Source: Calycina herbarum
Lineage: Eukaryota > Ascomycota > Leotiomycetes > Helotiales > Pezizellaceae
Length of the DNA stretch: 64,000 nt
Assembly (NCBI GenBank): GCA_001414485.1
Contig: LLEY01000040.1
Coordinates: forward strand, 362,987-426,986
Direction: 5' to 3'
Made by a program: the position numbers and the translations under genes
In this document: positions 1 to 11,639 of the stretch, one piece after another
How positions within the stretch are numbered: the first letter of the stretch is position 1
Layout of the letters: each line of letters starts with the position of its first letter
Notes under the pieces: generated by a model
The model's database searches: none
What the model was told of the DNA's origin: nothing
What the model saw: the letters and a program-made list of their open reading frames with translations, nothing else

Positions 1-1512
1 TTCTAGTAGTTTATATCTTAAGACTACTTTCTTAAGAAATACGAATACTAATTCCTTAGCTATACTTAACTCTATATATAGTATTAAAATTATATATTTT
101 ATAAGTCGTTCTATAATAACTAGGATTAAGTTATACTTAACTTCTATTATTAGATCTTTAGATTTTAGTAGCTTAATAATAAAATCCTAAGATATTAATT
201 TCTAAGATATCTATAGTATTAGAGTAGTATCTATCTATTTATAAGATATATAGTAGGAAGTCTTATTCCTAGTATAGATATTATACTCTGTTATTACTTT
301 CTTAACTACCTTTGATACTTTATTAATATAGTAATATTATCTAATCTACTAAAGTGTTTTATAAACTCCTTAGTAACTATATACTAGTATAGAATAGTAT
401 TTGCGAATAAATTCTTTTATATATAAGTTAGAAATCTAAAGTTTTCCTTTTTTATATCTATCTTTATAATTTTATTCTTTATATAACTAATATATATTAA
501 TATCTAGTTCCTATTCTAGGTTTCTTTCTTCTTAAAGTATCTAAGGTTATTCTTTTTTCTAAGTATTCTAAATTTTATTTCTCTAGAGGTCGATTTCCTC
601 TAGAACTATAACTTTATAAACTATTAGAACTAAATCTCTATTCTTAAGAGTTTTTAAGATTATAATCTTCTTATACTCTTTATTTCCTTTATACCTAGGT
701 TTCTAGCTAAGAGTATTAGCTTAAGCGTTTAATATTCTACTTATATAATATATAATAATATTAAATCTTAATAATATTTTAGAATATCTTATTAGTTATC
801 TAGTCGTAAGTTTCTTTATTTTTGTAAATATTCTTAAATTCTTAAAGTTAGTTAGAACTATAACCTAATATTTTACTTCTTAAAGATATATTCTCTAGTA
901 TTCTAGAGCTAGTACTATAGTAAGTAATTCTTTATTAAAGATACTATAGTTCTACTATACTAGATTAAATATTTTAAAGTAGTATATAATAGATATAAGC
1001 TTCTCTTTATTATTTAGTTATAGATAAATTATATCTACTACTATATCTAAGGCGTCTATTTCTACTATACTAGGCTTATTTACGTTAAAATCATATAAAA
1101 TAGGTTTTTTTATAAACTTTGTCTTAATTTTCTAAAAAGCGTTCTTAGCTTATTTATTCTATATAAATATAATAGCCTTTTTAACTAGTACTAATATTAG
1201 TTTAGTAATCTTTATATAGTCTCTAATAAACAGATAGTAGAAGTTTATAAACCTAAGAAAGAATTATATATCCTTTATATTCTCTAGTAATTTCTAGTTT
1301 AAGACGTCCTAGATCTTTACTAGATCTATCTCTATTTTTCCTAGGCTAAATACCTATTCTAGGAAAAGTGTCTAAGTTATTCTAAACTCGTATTTTAAAA
1401 GTTTAAGATAGGAATCTACCTTAAGTAGTCGTTGTAGAACTTCTCTTATATATCTCTTATATTCCTCTTCTTTCTCTAAGAAGATTAGAATATTATCTAG
1501 ATAATAGATTAC
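1..1512 (-). mobile_element. Gypsy (Ty3) pol fragment, RIP-degraded
   Basis: This AT-rich stretch matches 3436-4912 of the neighbouring Gypsy element almost base for base over about 1.5 kb. It therefore carries the same minus-strand pol segment (integrase, RNase H and part of reverse transcriptase). It stops abruptly at 1512, inside the codons for the YLDD-like RT motif, where an LTR begins. Every frame is broken by TAG/TAA, as expected after CpA-to-TpA mutation. The 3' part would lie left of the window. It is a dead relic. Confidence 0.8.
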
Positions 1513-1936
1513 TATAACGAAACTTAAATAAACTAAACAAAGGTAACTAAGTCTCGAAGGTTAGTATATAGGTAAGAAGTATAGATACGCTAGGTTATTT
1601 ACTTAGAAGTAAACTCGTTACTTATATTAAAGATATTAAATAAGATAATAATATTAATAACTAAAGTTAAGTACGAAGCTTCTATCTAGATAGTAGACGT
1701 GCTAGTATATATAGATCCCTTTATACTACCTAGATTCTTATATAGGTATAGATCCTTAGATCTTATAGAATCTATTATATAACTTCTAATAGTTATCTAA
1801 TAATAAGATCCTAGAATATCTAAATCCTTTATATTACTAATTCTCTTCTATATTATCTTCTAATTCCTAGATATTATACCTTATTCTATTAGAGCGCTGT
1901 CTAGACTACTTACTATATATAATATAATTTATAATA
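1513..1936 (-). repeat. 3' LTR of minus-strand Gypsy element
   Basis: It starts TATAACG and ends in TATAATA, the mutated complements of the TGTTACG...CGTTATA ends seen in the 26074 copy. Its outer parts match the other LTRs in the window, but a central stretch (about 1700-1800) differs from the 8083-8537 LTR by more than transitions. The next 15 bases inward form the complement of a purine-rich tract, which fixes this as the 3' LTR of a minus-strand element. Confidence 0.75.
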
Positions 1937-4900
1937 CTATCCTCTTCTTAGCCTAGTATATTCTTACGCTTAAGTATAAGCTAAGGAACTCGGTTAAGAT
2001 ACTAGTAATATCCTTTTCTTTTATTATATTCTACTTTATATAGAAGAAGAAAGAAGAATAAATACTTTTTATAAAAAGTATTAAAATATTTTATAATAAA
2101 ATATTACTATATTCTTACTATACTTCCTAAAAGTATAGATGTTTTATTAATTCCTTCTAATCTTTTTAATATTTTAAATACGTTTAGTTAAAACTAAAAT
2201 ATAATAGAACCAACGACGCTTAAAAGAAGAACGTTTCTTATACTAGTAACTAAGCCTCTATTAAGAGATAAGAGAAGAAGTTAGAGAGAGAGAAGAAGAA
2301 GGTAATAGTAAGGATTCTACGGTTATAAAAGTAGAAGGCCTTTCTAAAAGAAAGATAGTATAAAATGTCTTATTAAGAGCTTCGTTTTCTTAATAAACTC
2401 GATACTATTAAGGAGGTAGAAAAGAAAGAGAAGGAGGAAAAAGAGAGAGAGGAAAGAGAGTAGCGAGAGGCAGAGGTTACTTAACTAGCAGCTCTGTCTA
2501 TTCGTACTAGTTCCTAATCTAAGATAGGTCTTAACCTAGCCTTTCTTAAGGCCTTTCTTTTAGATTATAAGATATAAGTAAACCTAGGTTTTACTAGTAG
2601 AATTTCTAAAGTTCTACTAGGTAATAGTTAAGATTACTTTTTAGTTCCTAAGTATTTTCTAAGTATAGGTAATCTAATTATTTAATTAAGTACTTAATTT
2701 ATCCTTTAATAAGTCTATAGTTAAGAATTCTTTTAACTTTATATTTAGTATTTAGGTTTATTAGTTAAATTTCTATAAGTAGAGCTAGTAGAGCTCCTAG
2801 TAGTACTAGTTTAAGTAAAGATATATAGAATACTAGATAAATATTTATTATTTTTAGTAGTATTAGTTTATAATTTAAAGATTCTTTAACTTATTTAATT
2901 TTAAATAGTCTAAGTTTTTTATAATCTAGTTTATTACTTAGTCTTTTTATATTAATATTTTTCTATACTAAATAAACTCTATCTCTCTCTTTTAGCGTTA
3001 GCTTCTAACTACGTCGTTTATTATAATAGTATATATTTCTTTTAGCTATAAACTATAAATCTCTTATAAGTTCTTTATATAAGCTTTTAATTTTTAAGAC
3101 CTAAATATAAGCAAACTAATTATTAATAGTTATAAATAGTATTTCTTAATATACTACTAATTTATATCTAAAGTTAGTATAAAATAGTATAATAAGAGTT
3201 GTTTCTATTACTAAACTATTATAGATAAATTATACTAAAGATAGTAGTTCTATCTAGTTATTTTACTAGTAGTTTATATAATAATAAAGGTATATCTTAA
3301 TTACTTAGTTTATATGTTTATTTCCTCTATTTATCTAAGAGTAAAAAGCTATAAAAAGCTTTCTTTTTATACTTAATTATTTTATAAGAGTAATCTAAAA
3401 TTTAGAGATAAAGAGTTTATCTCTATCTAAGAGTATTTCTTTAGATAGTCTATATCTTAAAACTACTTTCTTAAGAAATATAAATACTAATTCCTTAGCT
3501 ATACTTAACTCTATATATAGTACTATAATTATATACTTTATAAGTCGTTTTATAATAACTAGGATTAAGTTATACTTAACTTCTATTATTAGGTTCTTAG
3601 ATTTTAGTAACTTAATAATAAAATCCTAGGATATTAATTTCTAAGGTATCTATAATATTAGAGTAGTATATATCTATTTATAAGATATATAATAGAAAGT
3701 CTTATTCCTAGTATAGGTATTATACTCTACTATTACTTTCTTAACTATCGTAGATAATTAATTAATATAGTAATATTTCTTTATCTACTAAAGAGTTCTA
3801 CGAATTTCTTAATAACTATATACTAGTACTATATAGTACTCTTAAACGAATTCCTTTATATATAATTTAGAAACTTAAAGTTTTCCTTTCTTATACTTAT
3901 CTTTATAGTTTTATTCTTTCTATAAATAATATATATTAATATCTATTTCTTATACTAGGTTTCTTTCTTTCTAAAATACCTAAGGTTGTTTCTTTTCTTA
4001 AGCGTTCTAGATTTTATTCTTCTAAGAGTTAATTTCCTCTAAAACTATAATCTTATAAACTATTAAAGCTAGATCTCTATTCTTAAGAGTTTTTAAAATC
4101 GTAATCTTTTTATACTTCTTATCTCCTTTATATCTAAGTTTCTAGCTAAAAGTATTAGCTTAAGTATTTAATATTCTCTTTATATATTAGATAATAATAT
4201 TAAAACCTTCTAATATCTCTAACTATCTAGCTAACTATCTAGTCGTAAGTTTCTTAGTTATTATAAATATTCTATAATTCTTATAGTTAGATAAAACTAT
4301 AACTTAGTATTTTACTAGCTATAAATAAATTCTCTAGTATTCTAAAGCTAATACTATAGTAAGTAATTCTTTATTAAAGATACTATAGTTTTATTATACT
4401 AGGTTAAATATTTTAGAATAATATATAATAGATATAAGTTTTCCTTTATTATTTAGTTATAAATAAATTATACTAGGCTTATTTATATTAAAATTATATA
4501 GAATAGGTTTTTCTATAAACCTTACTTTAATTCTTTAAAAAGCGTTCTTAGCTTATTTATTCTAAATTCACTTAATAGCCTTTTTTACTAGTACTAATAT
4601 TAGTTTAGTAATCTTTATATAGTCTTAGATAAATAGATAATAGAAGTTTATAAATCTAAGAAAGAACTATATATCCTTGATATTCTCTAGTAACTTCTAG
4701 TTTAAGATATCTTAGATCTTTACTAGATCTATTTCTATTTTCCTAAGACTAAATACCTATTCTAGGAAAAGTATTTAAGTTACTCTAAACTCGTATTTTA
4801 AGAGTTTAAGATAGGAATCTACCTTAAGTAGTTAACGTAGAACTTCTCTTATATATTCCTTATATTCTTCTTCTTTTTTTAAGAAGATTAGAATATTATC

Positions 4901-7900
4901 TAAGTAATAGATTACTATTATTCTTAGAAGATCTCTTAAAATATTATTATTCTATCTCTAATATATAGCTAGTATAACTATATATTTATAAAAGCTTAAT
5001 AGTAAAGCGAATACTGTTTTCTATTTATCTTTGACTTTTATTTATATAAGTCTATAAGCGTTCTATTAATCTAGTTTTATAAACTATACTATCTTATCTA
5101 ACTTATCTTATAAGTATTAGCTAGCTAGTAGTAGATAAGCGTCTTTAACTATAGTATAATTTACTTCTTAGTAATTAATCTATACTCTTCTATCTAAGTT
5201 ATTCTTTTTTTTAATAATAAGTATATTTAAGGTAATTAATAACTTAGATTTTCTAATATATTCTTTCTTAATACCTTCTCTTATATAACTTTCTATTCTT
5301 TATAAGCTTTTCTAGTTATATAACTGAAGCTTCTACTTCGAGAGATAATAACCCTCTTTTATCTTAATCTTATAATCCTATAGATAATATTCTAGTAAGG
5401 CTTATAAGTCTTCTAGGTTTTTAAATAAAGCTTTAAATTCTCTATACTATATAGGTATTTTGTTATCAGCTGTCCTACTAACCTATAAAGGACCTTAGAT
5501 AAGGTGTCCTAGTATATTAGAAGAGGTAGTACTAACCTTGTTCTAGTCTTATAGTTATAATTATAAACCTATGTAATTATATTAACTAAAGGTTATTATC
5601 TTAATCTTCTAGTTAATATTTAGATTATATTCTTAAATCTATAGTATACTAAGTATTACTTCTTTACTCTCTATTTTAATAATATTAAATTATATATTTA
5701 AGTAGTATTCTTTAATATTAACTTTTATTAGAATAGTTTACTAATTAATAACTCTATCTTAGTAGACAACGTCTATTCTATTAAGTACCTCTAGGTAGTA
5801 TAGCTTTATACTTTTAATTAGAACGTTTAGCTTCTTTAGAGCTATTAGAGAAAGGAAGTTACTTATTATTCTAGAGTTAATTAGAACTCGGAGTTCCTTT
5901 CCTTTTATCTTTACTATTATTATAAGTTAATTTTCTTTAATAGTAGTGTAAATTTCTAGTTTAATATAATAAACCTTAGATCTTCTTTTACTAGTATCTC
6001 CTTTCTAAGAGATTAAGAAGAATATTATCTTTTTACTATTAAAAAAGGCTATCTTATATATTAGACTATCTTTTATAGTTCTCTTAGGTTCTAGAAGAGT
6101 TCTAATAAAGTATCTCTCTATTAACTAGTCTAATATAGCTCGTAGTTTATAACGAACCTATTTAATAGTTTCCTCTTATAAGATTTTAACGACTTATTAT
6201 TCGCCTTTTATTAGTTAATAGAATTCCTAGATTAGAGTAGTCTAGAGGTTTACTTAAATAACCTTAAATATTTACTAATTATCTAATCTTTTAAATAATA
6301 TTACTATTCTCTTTTTTACTCTTAGTATATAATACTTCTTATTAATTTCTAACTTATAATTCTAGTTAGATAGATAAGTAGTAATATCTAGCTTTAGATA
6401 TCTATTATATTTATTAAAACCTTCTAGATAATACTATTCCTATTTAGTAGTATTATTTTTAGATTCGTAACTATCTATAAGTCTTCTTTCTCTAGGAAGT
6501 TATTAGGTACTACCTACTCTAGTCTGGGTTTCTTAAGCTTAATAGTTTCTCTTCTAGTAATAAGACTAACTATAGTTACTTTATCTTATTTATTTTATAC
6601 TATTATATAAGTAGTTATAACTATAGAGTTAATTCTCTAGGTAGAATATAGGCTTTAAAAATCAGGTTTCTAGTTTTCTATATATATCTATCTATTCTCT
6701 CTTTTGAAGATTCTAATAAATACTTATATCTTATCTTATTTAGATTTATATATTCTTAGATCTACTTTTAATAAGTTAGATTCTAATTCTAATAACTCTA
6801 ATAAACCTATTAATAGTAGTAACTTATATTCTACTTAAAGAGGTAATTTATATTCTATTTCTAACCGTGTATTATAATATTCTTTAAGAAGTAGATTTCT
6901 ACTATTATTAGTATCTTATACTTTACTAACTTATAACTTAAATCCTTTGTTTAGCTATAGATATATAGCGTCTACTATTGTTTCTAAGGTATCTATTTTA
7001 ATCTATATACTATATCTTCTAGCTTCGAGTTTATTATTCGTAAGTTCGATTTTATTAAGTAAAGCTACTTCTTTTTAAATAGTAGTATTAACCTATTCTT
7101 TCTCTTTAGAGTCTTTCTTCTTACTATACTTATTTACTCTATAACTAGATAGGCTATAGTTATAATATAAGTTTTACTCGCGTCGACGATTTTACTCTTT
7201 CTAGGAAAGTCTTTCTTTCTTTAGAAAGGTCTTTTTCTATATAGTATTTACCTTCTTACTATATTTAGTATAAGCGTATTTCTACTTTCCTAACCTCTTA
7301 CTCTTTTCTCTATACCTAGAGTTACTCTTTCTAAATTTATATAAGCGATTATCTAACTAGACTACCTTCTTAATTATATCTATAATAGTTAGAAAATATA
7401 TATTCTATTTAGCTATCTTCTTATATATATATATCTTTAATCCTTATAAAAGAGTTTTATAAAAGCGATAGTATTCTATTCTAATTTCGTTCTATAACAT
7501 TAGAATTTATTAGTATAATCTATTACTAATCTAGTTTAATATAAATCTAAAAGCTTATATATAGCGGTTTAGATAGTATCGAAGTCTCTAAAGACTTTTC
7601 TAATAGTTGTCTTAAATCCTCTCTAAGATTTAAATATAATCTTAGTTAATTCTATCTTTCTGTTCTTATTCTTATTCTTAAAGAAATTCTCTAAATATAG
7701 CTAAGCCTATTCTAACACTGATTCTCTTAAGTAGAAGATAGTAAAGATAGTTCGGAAGTTATAATTACCTTTGAATTTGTTAGAGTTAAAGTTAAAGTAG
7801 ATGTCTATCTAGAGAAGAAACGAGTTAAGTTTCTTTCGCTTTCTATAATACGTGTCTAGTATCTTAACTTTGATATATTTAAGTACTTCGACCTTATAAG

Positions 7901-8082
7901 ACTCGAGAGCGTCTAGTATACTAATATTATCGTCGTTCCTAGCTAACTATATACTAGTAGGTGTTCTTCTAGTAGTACTTCTAGATGTTTCTACGACGTT
8001 AACTTAGCTAGTATTCGAGCTAGCTACGGTAGCGAGGGTTGTTAGAGCTATAGTAACTAAACTTCTAAGCAGGTGCTTAAAG

Positions 8083-8537
8083 TATAACGAAACTTAAATA
8101 AACTAAACAAAGGTAACTAAGTCTCGAAGGTTAGTATATAGATAAGAAGTATAGATACGCTAAGTTGTTTACTTAGAAGTGAACTCGTTACTTATATTAA
8201 AGATATTAAATAAGATAATAAGATTAATAACTAAAGTTAAGTATAAAGCTTCTATCTAATAGTAGACGTGCTAGTCTTATATAGAACCTTCGTATCTTAG
8301 GTAGACAGGATCGCTTGTTAATCTAGTTAACCTAGATCGCCTAGGTCGCTAGTCGACCTAAGTAATCCTTTATATTACGTGATCTCTAACGCGTTCCTAA
8401 TAGTAAGATCCTAGAATCTCTAAATACATTTATATTACTAATTCTCTTCTATATTACCTTCTATTTCCTAGATATTATATCTTATTCTATTAGAGCGCTG
8501 TCTAGACTACTTACTACGTAAAACGTAATTCGTAATA
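8083..8537 (-). repeat. 5' LTR of minus-strand Gypsy element
   Basis: This LTR runs from TATAACG to CGTAATA and matches the complement of the 26074-26537 LTR at both ends. Being at the high-coordinate end, it is the 5' LTR of the minus-strand element. Its right flank (Copia sequence) is unrelated to the left flank of the element (Gypsy pol), and the flanking 5-mers ATTAC and ATAAG do not match. Confidence 0.75.
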
Positions 8538-8540
8538 ATA

Positions 8541-9615
8541 AGCTACTAAAATAGAGATTTATTTAAAGCTTAGCTAATCTATATCTCTTTATATACCTAG
8601 AGAAATCTATAAAACTTCTTATCTACGTTAATAATATAGTCGCTTTAGTAAAGACAAAGTTAGATATTAAATAGTTTTAAGCGAGACTCGAATCTTAGTT
8701 TAATACTAAGTCTCTAGAGAAGATTAGAAAGATTCTTAGCGCTAGAGTAATCTGTAATTAGAAGACTTAATCGATTATAATTAATTAAGAGTAATACCTA
8801 ACTAGAGTTCTAGAGAGATCTAGTATTATAAATAAGAAAGCTAAGATAAAAAAGATCTCTACTACTAACTATAAGAACTTATACCTAGCTATTAAAGATA
8901 ATACTCGAATCAACGTATCTAAATACTAATAAGTAATTAGAAGCCTTATATATATAATAGTTTTCATCTACTCTAATATTATATATATACTAGGAAAGCT
9001 TAGTTAATTTATAAGCGATCTAGCTAAATACTATAAATAGGTACTAAAATACCTATTCTAATACCTAAGATCGACTATAAGACTTAAGATTATCTACTTA
9101 CTAATAAGAGAAGTTATTAACCTAGGAGTCTATTTAGACGCTAACTAGGCTATAGTAAAGAAGAATAGAAAGAGTATATCTAGAAGTATAAGTATATTCT
9201 ATAGTAGACTAATTTCGTAGTTAAGTAAAAAGCAACGTTTAGTATCGACCTTAAGCTACGAATTAGAATATATTATACTTATATTATACTCTAAGTAAGA
9301 ATAATAGCTTAGACAAATCCTATAAGATCTTAACCTAGCGAAGTACGTAGGAGAAAGTCTCTAGCTTATTTAGATATATAGTAATAACTAAGATATAATC
9401 GTACTTATCTAAAATACTTTCTTAAATAAATAATTAAAGTATATTAATATCTATTATTACTTTATTTAAGATCTCGTAGAATAAAGACGTCTATAAGTTA
9501 ATTATATCTCTATAGAGGATATAATCGCTAATAATATAACAAAGCTATTATAGCGAGTAAAGTTTAAGTAGTTTTTAAAGTAAATAGATATAAGGAACTA
9601 AAGGTTATAGAAAGG
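8541..9615 (+). mobile_element. Copia (Ty1) RT/RNase H relic
   Basis: Read on the plus strand with stops ignored, this gives a Copia-type pol C-terminus. It begins inside reverse transcriptase with a YVNN relic of YVDD near 8620-8638, followed by the conserved stretch before RNase H. It then shows the DANWA relic of the DADWA motif, SKKQR, an EAEY-like motif, and a late LKYINI...VNYI segment typical of Ty1/Copia RNase H. Many codons are TAG/TAA where Gln or Trp is expected, and D-to-N changes fit G-to-A mutation. The 5' part is missing, cut off by the neighbouring Gypsy LTR. Confidence 0.8.
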
Positions 9616-10300
9616 TATATTAGAAGGCTCTTAGATAAGAATCAGAAGGCGTTGATCTTTACTTAAGTTATCTTAAGAGAGAGTATTAAGGAAATGTTTA
9701 GTTTAGTCTAATAGAGTATAGATATAGCTAGCTCTGATTAGGTATAGCGTTATACGTAACAGCGTAGCTATATATATATAGACGCGAACCTCGACCTTCT
9801 ATACTCTTTAGTTATTATTATACTATTCTACTAGCTTTCTACCTTTATTATATAGACTTACTATACCAGTTATACTAGGTATAGAGAGATCTACTTAATA
9901 TAAGTTTTTAAAGAAATTAGAAAAAATCTATAAATATAAAGATAAAGATAATTTTAAGCGAATCGTTAGTTATAGCTAGTAAACGTTTAAAAAAATTAAT
10001 ATTACTTATTTATATAGTAATAAAGTAGATTTTTTAATTTTATTTATTTTTATTAAGAATTATAGATTTTTACTAGAGTTGTATAGACGTTTTCTATATA
10101 TATTTTTTAGTAATTCACTCTGTAATATAATCTACTTAGTAGTAAAGCACGTTAGTTATATTACTTATTATATATATAAATAGTAAGAATTAATAGTTTT
10201 AGAAGTAATATCTCTGTATCTATTTATCTTTTTTTCTAGATTACGTTTTTCTTACGTTCTTTCTAGATGTTCTATTAAGGTAACGTTGTAAATTATAGCG
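9616..10300. repeat. AT-rich tail after Copia relic
   Basis: This follows the Copia pol reading frame and is AT-rich, apart from a more GC-rich patch around 9650-9800. It is probably the 3' untranslated region and LTR remnant of the Copia copy, but no second LTR is present in the window to prove it. Base composition switches to ordinary genic sequence near 10300. Confidence 0.45.
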
Positions 10301-10664
10301 TAAATAAGACTGTGCTGTCACTGAAGCTGTTATAGCAGGGATTCCTCTATTTCAGGGTTTGTCGCGCTGCTATGACAGCTTCTCAAAAGGGGTAAAGCAG
10401 GGGTGGATTTGGCATGCTAGAGGTGACTAGTTGAGTTAATTGTTGCTATTCAACGAATTGCAGAACCGAAACGACAAATTATAACTCGAGTAGATAACAG
10501 TGTTTATTTACCTAATATTGCATCACTGCTTACACGAACTGTCGAAGTTATTCACGTGAGTTATACCCGGGTGAGGCATTCGGCCTAGGTGAAAACATAA
10601 CATATATTTACAACTCATCGACAATTCAACCTCACTTAATTGCCTTCTTCCTTTTCCGCAAAAA
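10301..10664. other. Intergenic, repeat-to-gene boundary
   Basis: This stretch has normal base composition and lies between the repeat block and the 3' end of the SDR gene. I see no ORF, RNA gene or repeat structure in it. Confidence 0.5.
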
Positions 10665-11621
10665 TCAAGCACTCTTCCCTTCCATCTTCATCTCTTCCCT
10701 AATACTATCTCTCAAAATCCCCGACAAAAAACCAGCCGGTAACCTCCTAGTAACAGCGTGCAAAACAGCATGCGTCCAACACCCCTCCACAACATCCCAC
10801 CCACACCCCGTTCTGCCCAACGCAGCCTTCGCAAAATCCCTCGCCGCCGGGCGAATAATACTACAAGGCGCGTTTTCCGTCGCCGTTTCCGTAACACTAC
10901 TCGTCATGATAGCCAGAACCTCAATATTCTGTCCTTCGGCGGCCATTTCTCGAGTCAAAGCTTTCGAGAAGGATGTCCCGAATGCCTTGGTAGCGGAGTA
11001 AATTGATAAATAAGGGGAGCCGATATCGGCTATTGATCCCATGGTTAGTAGTAAAGCGGGGTTTTTATGAGATAGTAAGAGAGGAAGGAGAGCGCGGGTG
11101 ATATGAGCGGGGAAACGGGCGTTAGCGTTTATTATTGCGTCGATGTCGGAGGGGAGGTCGCGTTCAAAGTTTGAGAATACGTGGCCCGTTGGACGGGTAC
11201 CTGTCCCGACATTATTTATGAGGATTGTGAGGTGCAGGTCCTCAATTTCGGATTTGATGTCTTCTACTTGTTGGTATGAGGGGGGACCGTAGAGACAGGC
11301 GTCGCTGATGACGGTTTTTATTTGAATGGTGGGGAATTCGGTCAAGAGGAATGAGCGGACTGAGGAAAGTTTTGTTTCGTTGCGGCCGTGGAGAATGAGG
11401 TTGAAGTTTTGACGGGCTAGCTCGTAGGCGTAACCTTTTCCTATGCCGTCAGAGGCTCCGGTTATGAAGGCCCAGGGGGATTCACCTGTTGCTGAGGGAT
11501 GGTGGTAGCGTTTGAGGGTGTGTGGATGGAGATAGATGGCTAGGAAGCGGTAGGTGTTGAGAATCCATCTTGAGACCCAGAGTGCGCCTATGACGGCTAG
11601 AGTTGTGATGAGGAGTGCCAT
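10665..11621 (-). CDS. Short-chain dehydrogenase/reductase, 17-beta-HSD/KAR-like
   Basis: The gene encodes a 318-residue, intronless NAD(P)-dependent oxidoreductase. A hydrophobic N-terminal segment (about residues 3-20, then aromatic residues to about 30) suggests ER membrane anchoring. The Rossmann fold shows TGASDGIG at 54-61, NNVG at 136-139, a candidate catalytic Ser196 and the YSATK motif with Tyr208 and Lys212. Architecture and length resemble the 17-beta-hydroxysteroid dehydrogenase 12 / very-long-chain 3-oxoacyl-CoA reductase group (Ifa38-like), but the protein diverges after the active site. A specific substrate cannot be claimed; a lipid or steroid ketone is a reasonable inference. 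The start is the first ATG and gives the hydrophobic leader. It lies just inside the gene island and points toward the Copia relic. The reading frame is intact. Confidence 0.88.
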   Translation of the reverse strand: MALLITTLAVIGALWVSRWILNTYRFLAIYLHPHTLKRYHHPSATGESPWAFITGASDGIGKGYAYELARQNFNLILHGRNETKLSSVRSFLLTEFPTIQIKTVISDACLYGPPSYQQVEDIKSEIEDLHLTILINNVGTGTRPTGHVFSNFERDLPSDIDAIINANARFPAHITRALLPLLLSHKNPALLLTMGSIADIGSPYLSIYSATKAFGTSFSKALTREMAAEGQNIEVLAIMTSSVTETATENAPCSIIRPAARDFAKAALGRTGCGWDVVEGCWTHAVLHAVTRRLPAGFLSGILRDSIREEMKMEGKSA

Positions 11622-11639
11622 TTTTTAATTTTTGAAATG

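Larger units (their letters stand above)
1513..8537 (-). mobile_element. Gypsy/Ty3 chromovirus, near full length, RIP-degraded
   Basis: A minus-strand LTR retrotransposon with LTR-like ends at 1513-1936 and 8083-8537. Read on the minus strand, the order is gag (about 8000-7000), protease/RT with a YYLDN relic of YLDD at 4895-4909, RNase H, integrase (about 4000-3000) and a chromodomain-like segment near 2640-2720, homologous to the better preserved plus-strand copy at 26074-32849. A polypurine tract (its complement at 1937-1951) abuts the 3' LTR. All frames are interrupted by TAA/TAG. The two LTRs differ in length and in non-transition changes, and no 5-bp target duplication is seen, so the copy may be a recombinant between two elements. 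Confidence 0.85.
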
